A stretch of 64,000 nucleotides of DNA from CAXBID01 sp963815305 (lineage in GTDB: Bacteria > Bacteroidota > Bacteroidia > Flavobacteriales > Flavobacteriaceae), in assembly GCA_963815305.1 (NCBI GenBank), contig CAWFFW010000001.1:2852001-2916000 (forward strand), read 5' to 3'. The position numbers and the translations under genes are program-made. Positions 11,114-19,810 of the stretch are shown in pieces (the first letter of the stretch is position 1; each line of letters starts with the position of its first letter). The notes beneath the pieces were generated by a model. It saw only the letters and a list, made by a program, of their open reading frames with translations, was not told the DNA's origin and made no database searches.

Positions 11114-11448
11114 ATGATAAATAAAATTCACAATCATAAATATCTTGAAGAACGTAGAAAAGAATTACGAAAAATTTAACTTCAGCGGAAGCGACATTAT
11201 GGAAACACATTCAAAGAAAACAACATAGTATTCAAAACTATATTGTTGATTTTTATTGTGCATCAGAAAAACTAATCATAGAATTAGATGGCTCATATCA
11301 TTTTGATTTTGCACTACAAAATTATGATAATGAAAGAACTCAAATATTGGAGGCTTTAGGCTTTAAAGTTATTCGTTTTGAAAATAAATTAGTTTTTGAA
11401 AACATAATAGGTGTATTAGATGAAATTAGTAATCATCTTAAAAATTAA
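11114..11448 (+). pseudogene. DUF559 (Vsr-like) endonuclease gene, decayed
   Basis: The first frame reads MINKIHNHKYLEERRKELRK and then stops at 11177-11179. One base later the frame continues NLTSAEATLWKHIQRKQ, then HSIQNYIVDFYC, KLIIELDGSYH, YDNERTQILEALGFKVIRF, ending at 11446-11448. Adding one A to the A run at 11170-11174 restores a single frame. The conserved DFYC, LIIELDG and FKVIRFEN motifs identify the DUF559 family of small PD-(D/E)XK-like nucleases related to Vsr. The usual segment with KFRRQ between RKQ and HSI is absent, so about eight residues seem to have been deleted, perhaps between the similar RKQ and RRQ codons. With a frameshift and a deletion it is probably dead. Palindromic repeat units flank it on both sides. 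Confidence 0.82.
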
Positions 11449-11449
11449 A

Positions 11450-11682
11450 ACCACCTCGTCTTCTATTTCAATGTGTTGAAATAGAATCCACTCCTCCTTT
11501 TAAAGGAGGGGAATTTCATCCAAACTAGCAATATTTATTGAGAACTGCTTATCGTTTAAAATGAAAAAAATAAACATTAATAATTTGAACTATAACATAA
11601 ATTGAAGTTACAAACAAGACTCCTTCCTTTTTTAAGGGAAGGTGGATTTATTCCGATATTTCGGGATAAAGACGGAAGGGTA
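11450..11682 (+). repeat. Composite palindromic repeat unit, copy 2
   Basis: The left module opens with the same ACCACCTCGTC (11450-11460), but its first hairpin is quite different: TTCTATTTCAA-tgtg-TTGAAATAGAA, a perfect 11-bp stem at 11461-11486. It continues ATCCA and CTCCTCCTTT-t-AAAGGAGGgG. The inverted right module (about 11620-11682) has CCTTCC...GGGAAGG, then TTATTCCGA-tat-TTCGGGATAA, then GACGGAAGGGT. The spacer shares about 30 bases with copy 1 (tttgaactataacataaat). The unit starts two bases after the DUF559 stop codon. Stem sequence changes while pairing is kept, which argues for selection on structure. Confidence 0.8.
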
Positions 11683-11701
11683 AATATTTGATGTGATTCG
11701 C

Positions 11702-13561
11702 TTATCGTTTAAGCGTAAAATGTCCTGTAAACTTTTGATTATCTATGACAATAACATACCAATAATCATCAGAAGGTAAACGCTGGCCAGCAAAAGTACC
11801 ATCCCATGAAAATGGTACGTTTCTGGAACTTTTTAAAAGTTTTCCGTAACGATTAAAAATTGAAACAAATGAAGTAGAAAAAAACTCGATACCTTTTAAA
11901 TCAAATGCATCATTTTTACCATCATTATTTGGTGTAAAATACTTCGGAATATAAAAATGTAAATATGTTGTCGTGATAATTTCATCGCAACTACGCTCTT
12001 TGACATAAACTGTATATAAACCCCCGTCTATATTAAAAAAGATGTTGTTTGGCTGGTATATATTTCCATCAATAGAGTATAAAAAATCTCCTAAATTAGA
12101 TAGATTCACAACGATATTATTCCTTTCAGATTCTATACTTTCAATAATTGGATTATCAATTTGATTAAGCGTAATAGTTTTAGTTATTGTACAACCTCCA
12201 TTAATCACATCAACCGTGTAAATACCTGGTATGGTTACTATTATTTGCTCAGTTGTTTCACTAGTACTCCATAAAAAATTTGCGGTTGGAATATTGGTAT
12301 CTGCACGAAGTGTAATATTAGTATTTTCACAGAAATCTAACGTTTCATCTGTAACTTTCGGGATTTCAAAATAAATCATCTGAAGTGCCGTTCTAGATAG
12401 TGATAAGCAATTACCAATAGTTGTTTCCGCTTCCGCATAATAGGTTCCCGCTACCCCATTTGGATTGTAGGTTAAACTATTTGCTTGAAGTAAATTACCG
12501 CCCGTTGGCGCATCATACCAATTTACCGTAACGCCAGAAATTACATTTACTGAAAGTGGAATAGAATCGTTTTCACAAATCATTAAATCACCATTACTCA
12601 TGGGGGCGATTGGAAATAAAACAACTTGTATTTCAAATATTTCAGATGAAGAATTACATGATGAATTGGTTAAGTTAATAATATCTTCAGCCACCAAAAC
12701 TCTATAATATGTTGTACTATTTAGGTTTGGTATGGTATAATTTTGATTGGTTTCGCCAGCAATATCAACCCAAATAAGTGCATCTGTACTTTCTTGCCAT
12801 TGATAAAAATGTGATGCAAAGATTGAAAAATCTGGAACTGCTGTTAATTCGGTTGAAAAAGGAATTTCATTTTCGCATAAATAAATAGTGTTATTACTTG
12901 CTGAGTCTTCAATAGTTATAGCATCTCCACAAGTTTTAAAAACGATATCATCTAAAGCTAAATCGTTTCCACAACCACCAATACCGTTATTTAACATTTT
13001 CAAAATAACTGAAGTTTGTGCAGGCAAAGTTTGAAAAATCAATGCATATTGCTGCCAATTTGGGCTTGAAGTGCTACTAATATTCCCTGTATCACCACTT
13101 GCTAATAAATTAGTGTTTGTATTATCCCAAATTTCGAACTTAACGTTAATAGGGATTCCTATTCCCCCACATCTAGACGTTGGCAACAAGTTAATCATCC
13201 AAGATGAAAACTCATATGACGTGTTTTCACAAAGTCCGTTAATTGTTGTTCTATAAAATTCGCCTGCAGTAAAATCGGCATTCAAAACTAGCATTCTGCC
13301 ATCAGTGTCATTAGGTGTATGGTCAACAATATCATGCCAACCAAACCAATTGGTATTATTGGAAACATTATAAAACCCATCATTAGGTTGCATATTTGCG
13401 AAAACATAAGATGTTGTTCCTGCTGGTAATTGGGCAGTTGTTCCTGTTCCAAAAGTTTCAGTAAAAATAGGGTCACCAGAATTACCACCACAAAACCCTA
13501 ATTGGGCTTGTGATTTTAAAACCGATAATAGAATGATTATAAAAAATAAATTTTTTAGCAA
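11702..13561 (-). CDS. Large cell-surface protein with gliding-motility-associated C-terminal domain
   Basis: About 619 residues if it starts at the TTG at 13559-13561 (LLKNLFFIIILLSVLKSQAQ, a good signal peptide). The only ATG is at 13663; it would overlap the divergent pbpC gene by 33 bases and put 34 residues ahead of the signal, so the start is uncertain. After the signal comes a lectin/jellyroll-like region (GFCGGNSGDPIFTETFG to CGNDLALDDIVFKTCGD, about residues 20-210). Ig-like modules follow, including the PKC/T9SS-adhesin-type segments FYQWQESTD and ITLRADTNIPTANFLW. The last 85 residues (IPKYFTPNNDGKNDAF, SIFNRYGKLL, WDGTFAGQRLPSDDYWYV, GHFTLKR) are the type B C-terminal signal of the type IX secretion system. 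Predicted to be exported and attached outside. It sits on the opposite strand between two genes that are usually neighbours. Confidence 0.85.
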   Translation of the reverse strand: MLKNLFFIIILLSVLKSQAQLGFCGGNSGDPIFTETFGTGTTAQLPAGTTSYVFANMQPNDGFYNVSNNTNWFGWHDIVDHTPNDTDGRMLVLNADFTAGEFYRTTINGLCENTSYEFSSWMINLLPTSRCGGIGIPINVKFEIWDNTNTNLLASGDTGNISSTSSPNWQQYALIFQTLPAQTSVILKMLNNGIGGCGNDLALDDIVFKTCGDAITIEDSASNNTIYLCENEIPFSTELTAVPDFSIFASHFYQWQESTDALIWVDIAGETNQNYTIPNLNSTTYYRVLVAEDIINLTNSSCNSSSEIFEIQVVLFPIAPMSNGDLMICENDSIPLSVNVISGVTVNWYDAPTGGNLLQANSLTYNPNGVAGTYYAEAETTIGNCLSLSRTALQMIYFEIPKVTDETLDFCENTNITLRADTNIPTANFLWSTSETTEQIIVTIPGIYTVDVINGGCTITKTITLNQIDNPIIESIESERNNIVVNLSNLGDFLYSIDGNIYQPNNIFFNIDGGLYTVYVKERSCDEIITTTYLHFYIPKYFTPNNDGKNDAFDLKGIEFFSTSFVSIFNRYGKLLKSSRNVPFSWDGTFAGQRLPSDDYWYVIVIDNQKFTGHFTLKR

Positions 13562-13630
13562 TTTTAACGACTTTGGGTTTAATACGTTTATTTCAAAATT
13601 AAGGTAATAAGCTATATTAGTAAAAATTAA

Positions 13631-15982
13631 ATGAATAAAATAAAAAGCTACATAAAACACCATAAAATTAGGACTATACTGTTTGTAATAGTTTTAACAG
13701 CTTATTATTTCTGTTTACCAAAACAATTATTTAGAGAACCTACAGCAACGGTTATTACAAGTAAAAACAATGAATTGTTAGGTGCGCAAATTGCAAAAGA
13801 TGGGCAATGGCGATTTCCGCATAATGATAGCATTCCTGAAAAATTTAAAACCTGTATTGTTCAGTTTGAAGACGCATATTTTTATAAGCACCCAGGTTTT
13901 AATCCGATTTCAATTTTTAAAGCGCTTCGTGATAATTTTAAGTCTGGAAAAGTAAAACGAGGAGGGAGTACATTAACACAGCAAGTTATTAGATTGTCTC
14001 GTAAAGGACAAAATCGAACTTATATTGAAAAAATTAAAGAATTAATTTTAGCTACGCGATTAGAATTTAGAACTTCGAAAGAAAACATATTAGCATACTA
14101 TTCAAGTAATGCTCCTTTCGGGGGAAATGTTGTCGGACTCGATGCTGCGTCATGGCGTTATTTTAATAGAAATGCTCATGAACTATCTTGGGCTGAAAGT
14201 GCCACCTTAGCCGTTTTACCTAATGCGCCAAGTTTGATTTACCCAGGGAAAAATCAAGAAAAACTTCTAAATAAACGTAACCAATTATTAAAAAAACTTC
14301 TAGAAAAAAAATATATTGATTCATTAACTTATCAACTATCTATTGCAGAAGGTTTACCTCAAAAACCTTATCCATTACCACAAATGGCACCGCATCTGTT
14401 ACAAAAAATTACAGAAACACATGCTGGTAAGCGCATACAAACAACCATTAATATAAAACTTCAAAACCAAGTTAATAGTATCGTTAAGAATCATTACAAT
14501 CAATTAAGTCAGAATGAAATTCATAACGCCGCTGTTTTAGTTTTAGATGTGAAAACACGAAAAGTTTTAGTCTATGTTGGAAATACCCCAACCGATAAAG
14601 CACATCAAAAAGATGTTGATATTATTGATAAACCTAGAAGTACTGGCAGCATTTTAAAGCCCTTTTTGTATGCCGCGATGTTGGACGCTGGTGATTTATT
14701 ACCTAATACTTTGGTGGCCGATATACCAACCCAATTTGGGGGTTATAACCCAGAAAATTTCAATAAAACCTATGACGGTGCAGTTCCTGCGAGTAAAGCG
14801 TTATCTCGCTCTTTAAATGTACCTGCGGTTAGAATGCTACAAGAATTTGGTTTAGACAGGTTTCATCATTATCTAAAACAACTTCATCTTAAAGATTTAA
14901 AATATAATGCCAATCATTATGGTTTATCTTTAATTCTTGGAGGCGCAGAAAGTAATTTATGGGATTTGTGTAAAAGCTATGCAGCATTATCTTCAACCTT
15001 AAATCATTTTTCTGAGTTTTCAAGTGAATATGTTTCAAACGAATTTTGTGAACCCACTTTTTTAGCTTCAGAAAGCATCAATTTTGGAAATAAAACAACT
15101 AGTAAAACACTTTTTGATGCGGCATCAATCTATTTAACTTATGAGAGTTTAAAAGAAGTTAACCGACCTGAAAGTGATGAAAGCTGGGAGTTTTTTGATA
15201 GCTCAAAACAAATAGCTTGGAAAACGGGTACTAGTTTTGGTTTTCGTGATGCTTGGGCTATTGGCACAACAAAAAACTATGTGGTTGGTGTTTGGGTTGG
15301 AAATGCTGATGGTGAAGGACGGCCAGGTTTGGTGGGTGTACAAACGGCAGCCCCAATATTATTTGATGTTTTTGATTTGTTACCAAATAGTGATTGGTTT
15401 TCAAAACCTTTTGATGAAATGCAGCAAATATCTATTTGTAAACAAAGCGGACACAGAGCGTCTCAAAATTGCGATGATGTTGAAGAAAAACACATTCAAA
15501 TAATCGGACTGAAAACAAAACCTTGTCCGTATCATATTTTAATTCATTTGGATAAAAATGAGAATTTTCAAGTAAATACTTCTTGTGAAGATTTAGATAA
15601 TATAAATCACAAATCATGGTTTGTTTTACCTCCATTGATGGCGTATTATTACAAAACTAAAAATCCGTTTTACAAGCCTTTTCCAAAGTTTAGAAGTGAT
15701 TGTTTGGGTAGTAATGACATTGCCATAGACTTTATTTATCCAAAAGAAAATAACAGTATTTTTCTGCCTAAAGATTTTGACGGACAAACTAACGACCTCA
15801 TTTTGAAAATTGCACATTCAAAACCAGAAAGCACCGTTTTTTGGTATATTGATGACATCTATGTTGGAATAACAAAAGATATTCATGAATTGGCTGTAAT
15901 ACCGAAATATGGAAAACACAGTATTACGGTTGTTGATAAATTTGGAAATGAGGCTAAAAGATGGATTGAGATTTCTAAATAA
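13631..15982 (+). CDS. pbpC: Penicillin-binding protein 1C (bifunctional class A)
   Basis: 783 residues: one N-terminal membrane helix (ILFVIVLTAYYFCL), a family 51 glycosyltransferase (EDAYFYKHPGFNP, RGGSTLTQQVIRLSR, about residues 60-220), then the transpeptidase. In the transpeptidase I see SxxK in STGSILKPF, SxN in SRSLN and KTG in WKTGTSFGFRDAWAIG. The last 90 residues (ESTVFWYIDDIYVG, GKHSITVVDKFGNE) form the BiPBP_C domain typical of PBP1C. It polymerises and crosslinks peptidoglycan at the outer face of the inner membrane. PBP1C is classically encoded next to an alpha-2-macroglobulin; here the partner ends 2.7 kb upstream, on the far side of the repeat and surface-protein insert. A small lipoprotein gene follows after 31 bases. 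Confidence 0.94.
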   Translation: MNKIKSYIKHHKIRTILFVIVLTAYYFCLPKQLFREPTATVITSKNNELLGAQIAKDGQWRFPHNDSIPEKFKTCIVQFEDAYFYKHPGFNPISIFKALRDNFKSGKVKRGGSTLTQQVIRLSRKGQNRTYIEKIKELILATRLEFRTSKENILAYYSSNAPFGGNVVGLDAASWRYFNRNAHELSWAESATLAVLPNAPSLIYPGKNQEKLLNKRNQLLKKLLEKKYIDSLTYQLSIAEGLPQKPYPLPQMAPHLLQKITETHAGKRIQTTINIKLQNQVNSIVKNHYNQLSQNEIHNAAVLVLDVKTRKVLVYVGNTPTDKAHQKDVDIIDKPRSTGSILKPFLYAAMLDAGDLLPNTLVADIPTQFGGYNPENFNKTYDGAVPASKALSRSLNVPAVRMLQEFGLDRFHHYLKQLHLKDLKYNANHYGLSLILGGAESNLWDLCKSYAALSSTLNHFSEFSSEYVSNEFCEPTFLASESINFGNKTTSKTLFDAASIYLTYESLKEVNRPESDESWEFFDSSKQIAWKTGTSFGFRDAWAIGTTKNYVVGVWVGNADGEGRPGLVGVQTAAPILFDVFDLLPNSDWFSKPFDEMQQISICKQSGHRASQNCDDVEEKHIQIIGLKTKPCPYHILIHLDKNENFQVNTSCEDLDNINHKSWFVLPPLMAYYYKTKNPFYKPFPKFRSDCLGSNDIAIDFIYPKENNSIFLPKDFDGQTNDLILKIAHSKPESTVFWYIDDIYVGITKDIHELAVIPKYGKHSITVVDKFGNEAKRWIEISK

Positions 15983-16013
15983 AAGGTTACTTTCAACGCA
16001 GTATATAAAGGAA

Positions 16014-16490
16014 ATGAGCATCTATAAAATAAAAATCATTAAATGTTTTATTGCATTATTATACATACTATTACTACAATCTTGTAAAACAAATGATGAT
16101 ATAATTTGTGGGGACCCCATTCAGTTTGGAAATGCTTTCATTAATATAGTTGATAATAATGGTAATAATTTAATTGAAAATGGAACCTTTAATTCCGACG
16201 ATATTAAAGTTACTTTTAACGGCTATACGCATACTAGACCTTTTTTTGAAAACAGTTTAAAATTTGAAAATCTTATTTTTGTAACTGTTGTAGGTGAGGA
16301 GGGAGATAATGAATTTAAAGTTCAATTATCAGATTCTATTTCAGATAATTTATTCTTAAATTTAAACAAAGAAGGTTTTTATGGACCTTGTGGAAGTGCT
16401 TTTTTTACTTTAGATTCTGCAACTTACAATGGCGTTTTACAAACAATAGAAGACTTTGATGGTGATTATTTAATCACAGTTAAAAAATAA
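16014..16490 (+). CDS. Small lipoprotein of unknown function
   Basis: 158 residues from the ATG at 16014, preceded by AAAGGAA. A longer frame from 15909 overlaps pbpC and hides the signal, so I reject it. The signal peptide (IKCFIALLYILLLQSC) ends in a lipobox with Cys about residue 21. The mature part holds short strands (FGNAFINIVDNNGN, DDIKVTFNGYTH, FDGDYLITVKK) and two further Cys, and suggests a small beta-sandwich. No known family is apparent. It lies 31 bases after pbpC on the same strand and is probably co-transcribed with it. Confidence 0.7.
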   Translation: MSIYKIKIIKCFIALLYILLLQSCKTNDDIICGDPIQFGNAFINIVDNNGNNLIENGTFNSDDIKVTFNGYTHTRPFFENSLKFENLIFVTVVGEEGDNEFKVQLSDSISDNLFLNLNKEGFYGPCGSAFFTLDSATYNGVLQTIEDFDGDYLITVKK

Positions 16491-16503
16491 AAAGTAGAAA
16501 AAA

Positions 16504-18548
16504 TTAACGTTTCAACGTAAAATGACCTGTAAATTTCTGATCTTCAATAATAATAACATACCAATAGTCATCTGATGGTGAAAGTTGCCCTGCAGCAGTA
16601 CCATCCCATGTAAATCGAGTATTTCTTGAAGTCTTTAAAAGTTTTCCATATCTATTAAAAATCGAAACTTGTGAAGTACTGTAAAACTCTATTCCAGTTA
16701 AACTAAACGTATCATTCACACCATCATTATTTGGAGTGAAAAATTTTGGGATATAAAAATGTAAATATGGACTCATTACTATATTACTGCAATTTACTTG
16801 TTTAACGTAAATTGTATAAAAACCTCCATCTACATCATAAAATATATTGTTCGGTTGGAAAAAACTTCCATCTATGGAATATAAAAAATCTCCTGAATTT
16901 GAGGGTGAAATGATAATATCGTTTCCATTAGAAATAATATTATCAATTATGGGTAAATCTAGTAGGGTCACATTGAAAATTATCGTTTCAAAAGCGCAAA
17001 CCCCTCCAGAAATATCAACAATATATGTGCCACTAGCATCAATTATAATGTCTTTAGTCGTATTACCTGTACTCCAAATGAAGGTTGGATTAGTAATATT
17101 CGTTTGAGCTATTAATGTCAAAAATTCATTTTCACATAATTCTAAGTTTTCCTCATAAACATTCCCTGGCTGCATTCCAGAAACCTCCCATAAACACGTG
17201 GTTGTGTTAAAGTTTGTGGTTTCCCAACACTCTAAAACAGGCTGAACAGGTTGTATACCTATAACTTCCCACGAACATACCGTGTTATTAAACATTGCGG
17301 TTTCCCAACATTCTAAAGTTGGCTCAATAGCTTGTGAACCAGCAACTTCCCATATACAATTAGATGTATTAAAAGTAGTAGTTTGCCAACATGCTATAGT
17401 TGGTTGAACAGGTTGACTTCCTGTTATTTCCCATAAGCAAGTTATATTATTAAAGACAGCTATTTCCCAGCATTGTAATCCAACAGGCATAACTGGTTGT
17501 TCGCCTGTAATATCCCACGAACACTCATTAATATTAATAGTAGCTGTTTCCCAACATGCTAGCGTAGGCATTGGTGGTAATTGATTAACAGTAACTCGAT
17601 ATTCATTTGAAAATGACACACATTGTGGATTAGTTAAATTCACAGCGACTTCGGCTATTTTTGATCTATAATAAGTTGAACTCGATATGGAAATTGGAAG
17701 GGTTGGATTTGTTTGTCCTGTAATATCCGACCAAGTATTTCCTAAATCCGTACTTTCCTGCCATTGGTAAAAATGCGAACTATATACTGCGAAATCTGGA
17801 GAAGCTGTTAATGTTGATATAAAAGGAGTCTGAGTGCTACATAAACTCTGGACATTGTTGTTACTTGAATCACTAACTGTAACAGTGTCTCCACATGATT
17901 TAAATTCGATATCATCAATGGCTAAATCGTTACCACAACCACCTTGTCCATTATTAATCATTTTAAAATAACCGTATTTTGTCCTGATAGCGTTTGAAAA
18001 ACCAAACCATATTCCTGCCAATTAACAGTTGTAGTTTCTACTATATTCCCTGTATTTCCACTTGCTAATACATTGATATTCGTACTATCCCAAATTTCAA
18101 AACGTACATTAACTGGTATTGTTCCACCAGGTTGTCTAGAACAAAAAGAGCCAGCTCTAACTAAATTAATTACCCAAGCCGAAAACTCATAAGTGGTTGT
18201 CTCGCAAAGTCCTGAAACGGTGGTTCTATAAAACTCCCCAGCAGAAGCTGCAGCATTAACAATGAGGCATTTGCCGTTGGTATCGCCTAGGGTATGGTCT
18301 TGAGTTTGATGCCAATCGAAAGCGTTGCCAAATGTTCCGTTTGATAGGGTGTAAAAACCATCCCCTGGATAACCAGAAGCGTATGGATAGGTTGTTGTTC
18401 CTACAGGTAAAGAATTATTAGTAATTCCTGTTCCAAAATTTTCAGTAAAAATTGGATCGCCTGAGTTTCCTGAACAAAAGCCTAATTGCGCTGATACTGG
18501 TAAAACAAACAAACCTAATATTATTGATATTACGCTATTCTTTTTGAT
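16504..18548 (-). pseudogene. Cell-surface protein with CW-type repeats and gliding-motility C-terminal domain, frameshifted and lacking ATG
   Basis: Two frames join to make a paralogue of the protein at 11702-13561. The N-terminal half (VSAQLGFCSGNSGDPIF to NTVILK) stops at 17958; the rest resumes as MINNGQGGCGNDLAIDDIEF. The paralogue reads VILKMLNNG, so one A is missing from the A run (TTTT at 17961-17964 on the plus strand). The natural start would sit just ahead of KKNSVISIILGLFVLPVSAQ, but the codon there (18546-18548) is ATC, not ATG. The middle carries five tandem units of about 24 residues (17165-17575) with CWET...C.WEV.G.QP. The C-terminus (FFTPNNDGVNDTF, GKLLKTSRNT, GHFTLKR) is a type IX secretion signal. 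Two separate defects favour true decay here. Confidence 0.83.
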
Positions 18549-18624
18549 GATATAGTGGTGCTATATTTAATTGGAAAATTATTAAGCCGAAATATAAATT
18601 AATTAAATTAATCACTTAAAATAG

Positions 18625-18710
18625 ACACCCATACAAAAACTATACACACTTAAAGAATAATATGTATTCATAGGTATTTTTACCTATACAAAAACCAACA
18701 TAGGTATTAA
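18625..18710. promoter_or_regulatory. Cluster of short direct and inverted repeats (possible operator)
   Basis: CATAGGTATT occurs twice, at 18669-18678 and 18699-18708, 30 bases apart. ACC(C/T)ATACAAAAAC also occurs twice, at 18627-18640 and 18682-18695. The inner part ATAGGTA-tttt-TACCTAT is a palindrome. The cluster lies upstream of the broken surface-protein gene and past the end of the YCII gene, so it would belong to the promoter of the former. No regulator is assigned. Confidence 0.45.
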
Positions 18711-18731
18711 AAATAACGCAATATTAAAAAA

Positions 18732-19286
18732 TTATCTTAAAGGAAAACCTTTTGCTGCCCACCATGGATGGATTTCGATTTCTAGTCGTCCTGCTTTTAC
18801 CATAGGGTCTGAGTTGGCCAAACTATCTGCCATTTTTAGTGTTGGAACATTGTAAATAGTAACACCCCTAATGTCACCATCATCAGCAAAAGGCCCTGAA
18901 ATATCAGCATAACCTAGCTCGTACATTTTTGCTAAATGTGCAAGATGCTCTTCTTGTAATTCGGCAGATTCTTCTTCATTTTGACCTCGGATAGGTCCTG
19001 TTTTTAAAAATGCCATAAAATACTGTTGCATTAAAACGGTATCTTGTGTTTTTTCATCAACATAATCAAAAGTTTTAAATCCTCCAGCTGTTAATTCTTC
19101 CTTCAATTGTTTTGCCGTTTTTTTGATAGGTTCAACAATAGCTTCTTCAAAAATAGTGTCTCTATCTTCTTTGGACAAATCTAATAGATTGTCTTCTTCA
19201 GAATCAGAAATAATAGTTTTTTTCTCATCATTACATGACGTTAAAAAGGATAAAAGAACGAGTACTAATAGAATTGATTTTTTCAT
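18732..19286 (-). CDS. YCII-related domain lipoprotein
   Basis: 184 residues. The lipobox is LSFLTSC (Cys about residue 18), then an acidic linker (DSEEDNLLDLSKEDRD). The C-terminal 95 residues fit the YCII (YciI-like) fold: QQYFMAFLKTGPIRGQ, LQEEHLAHLAKMYELGYADISGPFAD, GVTIYNVPTLKMADSLANSDPMVKAGRLEIEIHPWW. YciI domains are small ferredoxin-like folds with a His-Asp pair, and their substrate is unknown; a lipid-anchored version is typical of Bacteroidota. It follows the CYTH gene by 12 bases on the same strand, so they are probably one transcript. Confidence 0.83.
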   Translation of the reverse strand: MKKSILLVLVLLSFLTSCNDEKKTIISDSEEDNLLDLSKEDRDTIFEEAIVEPIKKTAKQLKEELTAGGFKTFDYVDEKTQDTVLMQQYFMAFLKTGPIRGQNEEESAELQEEHLAHLAKMYELGYADISGPFADDGDIRGVTIYNVPTLKMADSLANSDPMVKAGRLEIEIHPWWAAKGFPLR

Positions 19287-19298
19287 AATAACTAATAT

Positions 19299-19769
19299 TT
19301 ATTTCCAAGTATTAAATGGTTTTATGCTTAACTGAGAATTGTAGTATTTAATATCGCCTGTTACTTCTTTTCCTAACCAATCAGGAATTTCAAAATTTTC
19401 ATTTTCATATTTTAATTCTATCTCAGCAATGGTTAGTCCATCATTTTCACCAAAAAAAATGTCTACCTCAAAAATATGGTTTCCTACTTCAATTTCATAA
19501 CGTATTTTATCAATTATGGTTGGTTCGCAAAGTTCTAAAAGAGATTGAGCTTCATGTTGAGTAATTTCTTTTTCCCATTCAAATCGTGATAATCCATTAT
19601 TTTTTGAAATTCCTTTAACAGTAATGAATCCTATATCATCTTTTAATCTAACCCGCACGGTTCTTTCTTTATCCGTATTCAAAAACCCTTGGCTAATTCT
19701 AGTTTTTTTGAAAGCTTCACTTTTAAAAGCATCAGAATTTACTAAAAATTTACGTTCTATCTCTATCAC
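19299..19769 (-). CDS. CYTH-domain protein (triphosphate tunnel metalloenzyme)
   Basis: 156 residues covering one CYTH domain. The signature EIERKFLV (ExExK) is at residues 3-10, with paired basic strands (RTVRVRLKDDIGFITVKG, RIRYEIEV-type) and acidic strands (FEVDIFFGENDGLTIAEIELKYENE) that line the tunnel. The family binds triphosphates with divalent metal ions; bacterial members include tripolyphosphatases and adenylate cyclases. The substrate cannot be told from sequence. No signal peptide. It is transcribed away from dinB, with 41 bases between the two starts. Confidence 0.9.
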   Translation of the reverse strand: MIEIERKFLVNSDAFKSEAFKKTRISQGFLNTDKERTVRVRLKDDIGFITVKGISKNNGLSRFEWEKEITQHEAQSLLELCEPTIIDKIRYEIEVGNHIFEVDIFFGENDGLTIAEIELKYENENFEIPDWLGKEVTGDIKYYNSQLSIKPFNTWK

Positions 19770-19810
19770 TATATAATAATTTTAAGGCATTTAATCCCTA
19801 AATTTACAGT

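Noticed and set aside
10924..11701. Insertion sequence with transposase
   Set aside because: No transposase motifs or clean terminal inverted repeats with target duplications; the only gene relic is a DUF559 nuclease.
15909..16013. Upstream start for the lipoprotein after pbpC
   Set aside because: The extra residues overlap pbpC in another frame and hide the lipoprotein signal; ATG at 16014 has an AAAGGAA leader.
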